This document shows, piece by piece, positions 57,276-64,000 of a DNA stretch of 64,000 nucleotides. Origin of the DNA: Batrachochytrium dendrobatidis JAM81. Its lineage: Eukaryota; Chytridiomycota; Chytridiomycetes; Rhizophydiales. Position numbers and translations under genes: made by a program. The stretch lies in contig NW_006281106.1 of assembly GCF_000203795.2 (NCBI RefSeq), forward strand, positions 315,302-379,301. The letters are read 5' to 3'. The notes below the pieces were generated by a model. It did not search any database, had not been told where the DNA came from, and worked only from the letters and a program-made list of their open reading frames with translations. Every line of letters begins with the position of its first letter. Positions within the stretch are counted from its first letter, which is position 1.

Positions 57276-59206
57276 TCAAAGGCGAACCGTGGTAATCCTT
57301 TGGTAAGTATGTCGGCGACTTGATCGTTTGTTTTTTACGTATTCGACCGATACTGTTTTGTTTGTTACTTGATCGCGAAGAAACTTTAGTTTCACGTCCA
57401 TATGCTTTGTAGCAGCATGATTTGGAGCCAAGTTTTTAGTATTTGCAATTGCAGATTGCGAATCAGAGTAAAGTATAGTAGGATTTAGCTGTTCGAATCC
57501 TAGTTCTTTTAGCAGAGTTCTGAGAAATAATAGTTCTCTAGTTGCCGTAGCTGCTGCAATATATTCGGCTTCCATGGTAGATACAGCCACTGAGGTCTGT
57601 TTTGTTGATCTCCACGAGATGCATCCATTTCCAATAAAGAATGCGTAGCCTGAAGTAGATTTTCTGGAGTCTACATCTCCTGCCCAATCAGCGTCGCAAT
57701 ATCCTGTTAGAGTAGGGGAATCCCCACCAAGTACAAGAGAGTAGCTGATTGAATGTTTTACGTATCTTAATATACGTTTTACGGCGGTCCAATGAGAGTC
57801 GTTTGACTTGTGCAGATATCTGGAAACTAGTCCGATAGCAGCACCTAGATCAGGTCTTGTAGCAACCATGGCGTACATTAATGACCCAACGGCTTCTCTG
57901 TATGGCGCGTCAGTAGTATTTTCTGTTTCTAGAGCAGGTGTCAGAACTATTCCAGGATCAAATGGAGTACATGCAGATTTGCAATCTGTCATGTTGAATC
58001 TTGTCAGTACCTCCTTTAGATAATGTTCTTGAGATACGCTGATCCTTTTGTTCTGCCTGTCTCTTATAACGCGTATGTTGAGGCATGTATGGATTGGTCC
58101 TAGGTCTTTCATAGAGAATACCTTGAATAAGTCCTTTTTAGCTTCGTCAAGATATGGTCGATTGTTTCCGATGAATAGTATGTCGTCAACGTATATGGCG
58201 ATCATGACGAATAGATGTTGATCACGTTTGATCATAATGCACGGATCCGAGATGCATTGAATGAATCCTAAGTTGGTACATTCTTGGACAAGAATTTCGT
58301 TCCATTTGTGAGGAGACTGTTTTAGTCCGTATAGGGCCTTTTGTAGTTTTCCGACAGTTCTGCCCGAATCTTTGTTGTTGATATTGTTGTTGTATCCTTC
58401 AGGTAATTCGATGTAAAGATCTTCAGTGATAACCCCGTTTAAGAATGCATTGTTAGCATCTGTGTGATCGATTTCTAGATCCAGTATAGCGGCGAGAGTA
58501 AGTAGTGTTCTGAATGATGTGAAACGAAGTACTGGTGCGTATGTTTCATTATAGTCGATTCCTGGGATTTGAACGAATCCTTTAGCGACTAGTCTAGCCT
58601 TGTATTTGTCGATAGTACCATCAGAATTTCTTTTGATCCGGAATACCCATTTTACTTGAATTGGTTTTCGTCCACTTGGGAGCTGGCACTCGATCCAGGT
58701 TTGATTTTTATGAAGGGCGTTCATTTCCAAGTCGGCAGCTAGTCTCCAACTCTGGGAGTCTTTAGTAGCCATAGCTTGTTTCCAGTTTGTTGGAATTATA
58801 TTGTCCTCGATTCCAGCAGAAAAGTAGGAGAAGTCCTCATCGAATAACTCAGGAAATGAGTGAGGATTTTTGTAGAGAGGCGAATAAGTGGATAATTCAG
58901 CTTTAAGATTGCTTAAGCTTGTAGCAAGCACCATTTCATTTCCAAAATCAAACCCATATTGATTATCATCTTCAAATGAATGAAAGCTCGCAGGAGATTC
59001 GCTTGGCTCAGACTCTGGTTGATTCTCACGATATGGAGGCAATGCTCCTCTCCAGAATGAATGTGTATAGTCTGATGTAGATAATTGTCTCGATTCATCA
59101 CTATCGAGCCATTTTCTCCAGCGATTGCATTCATTACGCATAGTTGTCCAAGGTAATCCTGAATAAACAAACACCGGATAGTCATTGAGGAACTGATAGT
59201 AGCCAA
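57276..59206 (-). mobile_element. Ty1/Copia polyprotein remnant: reverse transcriptase and RNase H
   Basis: The reading frame carries the Copia reverse transcriptase: NWKQAMATKDSQSW, IQVKWVFRIKRNSDG, KARLVAKGFVQIPGIDYNET, HTDANNAFLNG, LYGLKQSP and the YVDD catalytic box (AIYVDDILFIG). RNase H follows (GYCDADWAGD, STMEAEYIAA, ILYSDSQSAI). Gag, protease and the integrase core are missing. At its 5' end the frame runs without a stop into family X coding sequence (CHLYIG), making a chimeric frame. Near 57340 a one-base shift in an A-rich run puts the conserved NDQVADILTKGLPR end in another frame, so the element is dead. Only one LTR is present. Confidence 0.9.
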
Positions 59207-60727
59207 TGTATAAGTGACACATAGTATAGTTCCATTTAAGCGCTTGCAAGGTGTAACTACTAAATTCTTTTTGAGTCAGAAAGCAACTTTCAAGAGCGAA
59301 AAGGTCTTGTCCAATGAATTGCCTAATTTGCAGGTACTTTGGCATTGGTCCGTTAGTCCGTTAGTACGATTGTTGGTAGGTAATTCGGACTTGTAAATGA
59401 CAGTTCTTCTTGTTAATACTTTGATTCTTGCACTAATATCCATATGGGGACTCACTGCATATGGAACAGGACTGACCGGTGTGTCTGAATTGATGGCAGA
59501 TAATGCAGCTTCTCCAACAGAAAATAATAAATTGATTGTATCTGCGTGGGGATGTGCTTCATACGCACCACTTCTGTGAATATGAGAGTCCAGTTCGGGA
59601 CGACGTGTGCGACTGATTGCCCTAGCGAATGCATTAAGTGAATTCTTGTTGATCAAATTGAGCTCTTCTTCCAAAGCGGTGTCATTGAGAGTAGCAACTC
59701 TTCTGATCCAGGCAACGAGGTGGTCAGACATTACAACTGTAATATTTTCTACATGCCTCAAAATTTCAATTGTAAACTCTTTTTCAGTTTTATTCTTCAA
59801 ATTTTGAATTATTTGTAAGCTGAAAGAATCTGTATCCTTGATGTCTGCTTTCAACTTTGATGTACATCACATTGTACCATTCCTTGCGAATTCGGGCAGT
59901 AACCGAGCCAACGATAAATTCATCATCCTTATAGACAATTTCTCCAAAGTCGTCGTAAGATACACCCACAGAAGTTCTCTTTTCCACCTTCGTACCAACA
60001 GTCACTTTAAATGCTTTCTGGTTCAGTCCCGGCATTTTCAACTGCGATACTAAGGCCTTGTAGTCTCGCCAATCATAGCCCATCAAGTAAGGGCCCTTGA
60101 CTTCCTGTTCATATCCATTATCACAGAGAAATGTCAATTCGGCACCACAGTATCCATTACTGTCACTTGATTTCCAACTGTGCACAACGTAATCTCCGGC
60201 CCGACATTTTCCATAAAATATGAAACACCTTCAAGTTTGACCAATTTATGAGGTGTTGTCATTGTTGTGGTTGGTTGAAGATTGAAATCAATTGCTGATT
60301 CTCTATCCAGAAACATTTCACCCTTTCTCTTGCCGTATTTAACTGCTTCAGAGTCTTTGGATTTGATTGAGCTCACTGGTGGAGTGGATTTGATATAGAG
60401 GGGATTTTCAAACGAGTTTTCCAACTGAATCGCAGCCAACAGACAATCAGAAGAAATAGATTCTCTGCTTGGTTCAAAATGAAGATTTATAGAGGAACCA
60501 TCCACATCTGGAGCAACGGCAGTCTTGAAAGAAGTGATGGCATCACCAACCGTATAGAGCTTCCGTAACGAAGCACTTGACATTGAGTTTGGGCCTGATT
60601 TCACCATTCCATATTTATGAGTTCCTCTAATCCAAATAGAATGGTCAGTCTCTTTGAAGCGAACATATAATCCTTCCATTTCCTTCTTTTTTTGGTGGAA
60701 CTTTGCGTAACCTTCTTCTTCAAACAT
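59207..60727 (-). pseudogene. Decayed gene of repeated family X, truncated by Copia remnant
   Basis: Three overlapping minus-strand frames continue one another: 60727-60134 (MFEEEGYAKFHQKKKEMEGL, later LVKLEGVSYFMENVGPEITL), 60185-59790 (DSNGYCGAELTFLCDNGYEQ to ESRHQGYRFFQL) and 59854-59207 (HLVAWIRRVATLNDTALEE to WNYTMCHLY). No splice signals separate them, so frameshifts near 60170 and 59840 are the simplest reading. The 3' part is replaced by Copia sequence at the same codon where the plus-strand copy is cut. The family has no domain I recognise. Alternatively the frames could be linked by tiny introns. Confidence 0.6.
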
Positions 60728-61547
60728 GACGCTTCATTTCGTTCAACTCACACTCGGCAACAAGACCTACAAGGACAAAGTCTCTACAGAAGGATGTACT
60801 CATGTCGCAGAGTTCAAAGGTGCTATCAAGAACAAGTTCTCCCCGGACTTGGATTCCTATGCTCCTCACCACCTCACTCTCTTTCAACCCGATGGAACCA
60901 CCGAAATTGACCCCGAGACTCTTGTCACTGACTTGGAAGAAATCCCTTGGAAGCCAATGGTGGTGACTGTGTTGGAATTACCAATACCAGCTCCTATCGG
61001 CAGTTCCAAAAAACAGCTCACTTACAAGGGAATGAGCACGGAAGCGTCTTGCAGAAAGTATTTGGATGCTCTTGCGATTGAAATCTACTTTGACTATCAT
61101 TTTCCCACAACTTACAAGAAGCCTACGATGGGTGATGTGCTGGCTGCCAAGGATGCTAAGCAAGGCAGACCGAGTCAATTACGTGATGATACAGGACGAC
61201 CTATCCTCTGGTGGGACTATAAGACGAAAGATGGAATCCAGCTTACTACCACACCACTTCCTTCTCGTCTTTCTGTTCGACAATGGGATAGATTGAAATC
61301 GCTCAATTGTGATACTAATGACAGAATTCATGATGCCCAACTACCTAAGACTAGCTCTCAAAAGCCATTCGTTGTTCTTCCTCATACAAAGTTTACTACA
61401 AAAGAGTATGTTGATGACTTGCAGAGTATTGCAGCGATTTTCCGTATTGTCACTGATAAAGATGAACTGATTGTGAAGGATGAGTCGGACCTTTCAGCAA
61501 GCTCAAGCTCGGAATCTGGGTCGCCTGACAAGGAAAAGAAAATGTAG
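60726..61547 (+). CDS. Crinkler-like protein with ubiquitin-like header
   Basis: The intronless frame of 273 residues begins with a ubiquitin-like header (MTLHFVQLTLGNKTYKDKV, THVAEFKGAIKNKFSPDL, APHHLTLFQPDG, IPWKPMVVTVLE). This resembles the header of Crinkler (CRN/CR) proteins: a beta hairpin, then a helix with VxxxKxAIK, then LTLF or LTLW. Residues 95-255 are not a known effector domain to me, and the end is Ser/Glu-rich (SASSSSESGSPDKEKKM). CRN-like families are expanded in Batrachochytrium and oomycetes; some are secreted effectors, others are transposon- or immunity-linked. No signal peptide is visible. The ATG overlaps the start codon of family X on the other strand. Assignment is tentative. 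Confidence 0.55.
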   Translation: MTLHFVQLTLGNKTYKDKVSTEGCTHVAEFKGAIKNKFSPDLDSYAPHHLTLFQPDGTTEIDPETLVTDLEEIPWKPMVVTVLELPIPAPIGSSKKQLTYKGMSTEASCRKYLDALAIEIYFDYHFPTTYKKPTMGDVLAAKDAKQGRPSQLRDDTGRPILWWDYKTKDGIQLTTTPLPSRLSVRQWDRLKSLNCDTNDRIHDAQLPKTSSQKPFVVLPHTKFTTKEYVDDLQSIAAIFRIVTDKDELIVKDESDLSASSSSESGSPDKEKKM

Positions 61548-61854
61548 TCAAGTCAATATATTTCGTTCAATAATTACTTTGTTATGGATATGGCACAGAA
61601 GGGAGGTAATTACAATTTTGGTGAGATTTTAAAAGCGAGATAATATACATTAGGCGAAATCGATATTTAAACTTCGGCAAATTCAACACCCCCAGGATGG
61701 TTAAAAGCCGTATTAAGATTCTTATTTAATTGAAGAGACGGCTTTTTTGGATGAATATCACACATTTTGGTAGAAAAAATTGCAGCAAAGTTAATGTGAT
61801 TTTAGCACTAAGTCTCGCCTATCAAAAACGGTACTATCCGGTGCTCTTTATATA
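61548..61854. other. Gap between Crinkler-like gene and integrase fragment
   Basis: No gene seen. Near 61708 an AGCCGTATTAAGATTCTTA, then TTAATTGAAGAGACGGCT arrangement forms an imperfect inverted repeat around 61706-61745, perhaps a terminator or element end. Confidence 0.35.
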
Positions 61855-62298
61855 CTACTCACCTTTTGCTTGCAGTAAGCTTTGGAAGTTGTTGTTTAAA
61901 AACTCTGTGCCATTATCGCTTTGAATCAGAATATGCTTTTGCACGTCAAGTATCACTCTCATTGCATCTGTAGTATCTGATTTCTTTTTCATCGCCACCA
62001 CAAATGATTTCCTACTAAAAACATCTATGGCGCACAGGAGATACTTGTATCCAGCATTCCATCTTGCATATTTAGACAAATCAATCAAATCCACTTGCCA
62101 TTGGTCATTGACTGAATAAACAGTTATGGGGCTGAATGCTGGCCTTCTTCGTGATTCTTGATGAAGTTGGACTTCTTGCTGGTCAAGAAACTTTTTGATT
62201 TGTGACATTGGAAGTTGTTTGTTCAGCTTCAAGTATAATTTCTGCGCTGAAATGAAGCCAGTCTTGGGACTGTAATACAATTCGTAAAGCTTATCCAT
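61855..62298 (-). pseudogene. Fragment of Polinton/Maverick-type integrase
   Basis: The 147-residue frame begins MDKLYELYYSPKTGFISAQK, then LPMSQIKKFLDQQEVQLHQ and a retroviral-type integrase core: DQWQVDLIDLSKYARWNAG, YKYLLCAIDVFSRKSFVVAM and ILIQSDNGTEFLNNNFQSLL. Two catalytic acidic residues (DLIDLS, DNGTEF) are visible, while the third (Glu) and the rest of the core are missing, as the frame ends at LLQAKGE. The YYxPKTGF.SAQKLY N-terminus is typical of Polinton/Maverick and related large DNA transposon integrases. No other Polinton genes (polymerase, ATPase, capsid) are in the window. A possible donor site at the end could lead to a lost exon. Confidence 0.75.
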
Positions 62299-63177
62299 AA
62301 CCTAAAACAAGAAATTAAGTTTTTACAATTCAGCTGAAAGTGTTTCAAAACCTACTCGGGATCGTTTATCATTAAACAATTTCATTCCTGTTCTTGTTGG
62401 AGAATACGTATTCATCGGTGTTGTAGTCCATGATTTTCTACATCAAAAATATAAATCTTGCAAAATCGATATGAATTGTTGCTATTAAAACCATTTACTA
62501 CGCTACCACTGTTATTTCCAAAGCTGTTGAGTTGATTGAAATCGTAACTAACCAAATCTACTGAGATATGTCCAACAAAACAATCATGTCAATCATGTCG
62601 AATGTGATTTATTGATCAGCTATCCGTGAGCCATGAGCCATGAACAATGAACAATGATAAATAGAATGAAACTTTGCGGCTTTGATTTGAACATTGACAA
62701 CTATGCAAGTTGGTTTCAAGTTTACTGTGTGCATTGACACATGGCCACACATTGACAGATCAACAGACTACAGCTAGCGACAATCTGAATCAACTTTGGA
62801 TGATATATATTTATATTTCAACAACCATTTCCACATGGTTTGAATTGCTCGAACAAATCAAACAATCAGTCAAATATTTGGTATACAGTGACAGTATATG
62901 TTGTAGTAATGGATTGTATATGTGATGATAACTATCCATAATCAGGGTGACAATTTGATACTACCTGATTACTGAATACATGATCGCAATCAAAGAGATC
63001 AACACAATATACTACTGGGGTTGATCATACACCAACAGCGATGCTTGTATATTGATTCACCCTACAGGGTGTTTTCGGCTTTGTTCACCCTACATGGTGT
63101 TTCTGGGTTTGTCAGAATATCCATTTGAAAGTGTTGACTGTCACCCTTGAAGTTGCCGTCATTATAAAACAGCAGTC
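62299..63177. other. Non-coding region upstream of protease-like gene
   Basis: It holds short tandem motifs (GAGCCAT twice, GAACAAT twice near 62627-62655) and the twin palindromes at 63058-63099. A plus-strand open frame at 62710-62925 is not supported. No RNA gene seen. Confidence 0.4.
63058..63099. repeat. Twin palindromes in a 28-bp direct repeat
   Basis: CACCCTACAGGGTG (63058-63071) has perfect 6-bp arms and a 2-nt centre. CACCCTACATGGTG (63086-63099) repeats it 28 bp later with one arm mismatch. They lie 79-120 bp before the ATG at 63178 and could be a factor-binding pair. Confidence 0.6.
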
Positions 63178-64000
63178 ATGTATCAGATTCAATACATTTT
63201 CATCACATTACTCGATACAATGTTGATTATTCTAGAATGCGTTATACTTGCGTTACAAGCAGTTGCTGCAGTTCGACTTGCATTAGATTCACCTTTTGAA
63301 ATTATCAGTCAATCAAGCAATAGGCTATCAAAACGATCACCCGTTGAATTGGATGATGATGTTGCTCAATGTTTTACAATAAAATTTAATGTTCATGGAG
63401 TTGATGTATGTATCATGCCATGTCATGCATTGTAGTTTGACATCAATTTGTACCACGTTGAATCAATCTCATACTTGTTTAAAATAGTTGAATTTACGAG
63501 TCGATTCATCAATGGCTGATATAATGGTACCACTTCCTAGTTCAATCAACGATATAGGTTTGACTCCACAACACACTCCAAATGGACAACCCTTTACTAT
63601 AAAGTACAAAAACGAAGAGTATAGAGGAATTAGTTCCGACGCAGCTGTGACGATTCCGGGTACTGGGATAACTGGCATCAATTTACCAGTACTATCAGCT
63701 GAAAAACAATCGCCAGATCTAGTTGGCATCCATCCAAAGTTTGATGGAGTATTTGGGTTTTCCTATTCCTCGTTGTCAAAACATCATCCACCAGCCACTG
63801 CGATAGATGCTTTGTACAAAGATGGTGTCATTCCCAATAACGAGATTGGCATTCAACTATGTCCGTATGAAATGCTGCAAGAAAGTTTCATCAATATAGG
63901 AAACACAGACGTAGCTGCAAAATGCGGAACGAATGGAAAAAGTGTTGCATGGGTACAATCACCATCAGACGGTTACTTTAGTGTCAACATCAAGAGTATA
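63178..64000 (+). CDS. Secreted pepsin-family aspartyl-protease-like protein (5' part)
   Basis: Exon 1 (63178-63405) encodes a hydrophobic leader (LDTMLIILECVILALQAVAA) fit for a signal peptide, a propeptide-like stretch and FTIKFNVHGVD. Exon 2 (63488 onward) joins in phase to the first lobe of an A1 protease: LNLRVDSSMADIMVPLPSS in place of the usual VDTGSSDLWVP, then FTIKYKNEEYRGISSD, ITGINLPVLSAE, KFDGVFGFSYSSLSKHH and NEIGIQLCPYE. The first active-site triad reads Asp-Ser-Ser instead of Asp-Thr/Ser-Gly, so activity is doubtful. The second lobe lies beyond the right edge. Batrachochytrium has many secreted A1 proteases. Start chosen as the first ATG giving the leader. Confidence 0.8.

Noticed and set aside
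57808..58023. Plus-strand frame within the Copia region
   Set aside because: Antisense to conserved reverse transcriptase/RNase H coding sequence.
1..64000. tRNA, rRNA genes and CRISPR arrays
   Set aside because: None recognised when reading both strands; a CRISPR array is not expected in a nuclear eukaryotic region. A tRNA scan could not be run.

Overview
The window is nuclear DNA of a flagellated, early-diverging fungus, most likely a chytrid (Rhizophydiales, Batrachochytrium-like; the genus is an inference). It is AT-rich, with dense, short, intron-bearing genes on both strands. Fungal housekeeping genes sit beside centriole and flagellum genes (IFT20, CEP120, SAS4/CPAP) that yeasts and most moulds have lost. 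A SWEET sugar transporter, a Crinkler-like gene and a pepsin-family gene fit chytrids. Exon models were made by hand from reading frame, GT(GC)-AG sites and remembered family conservation; no database was searched.

Left part (1-10.3 kb): the 5' part of pescadillo (NOP7) runs off the left edge. Next come two poorly characterised minus-strand reading frames, bounded by a nearly identical 487-bp direct repeat. Then comes an mRNA capping-enzyme-like gene whose guanylyltransferase core lacks the catalytic lysine motif and carries a tail of about 620 residues. From 11.3 to 38 kb lie a PPR protein, Ku80, an OSR1/SPAK-type kinase, the ESCRT-0 subunit HSE1 divergent from a SWEET transporter, an SREK1-like splicing factor, IFT20, TFIIH subunit TFB1 divergent from COX10, CEP120 and phosphoglycerate dehydrogenase.

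From 38.8 to 54.4 kb lie RPS28, EMC3, a small unknown protein, YTM1 (partner of pescadillo in the PeBoW complex), eIF4E, ALG5, a PANK4-type pantothenate kinase/DUF89 fusion, and SAS4/CPAP. Several translation or ribosome-biogenesis genes carry a CACGTG box 78-87 bp before the ATG. Small dispersed repeats with MITE-like ends lie just upstream of four minus-strand genes.

The right end (54.8-64 kb) is an accessory island. It holds a SAM-like hypothetical gene, a Ty1/Copia remnant with one LTR lying between inverted copies of a decayed gene family, a Crinkler-like gene whose ATG overlaps the start of that decayed gene head to head, a Polinton-type integrase fragment, and the 5' part of a secreted aspartyl-protease-like gene.
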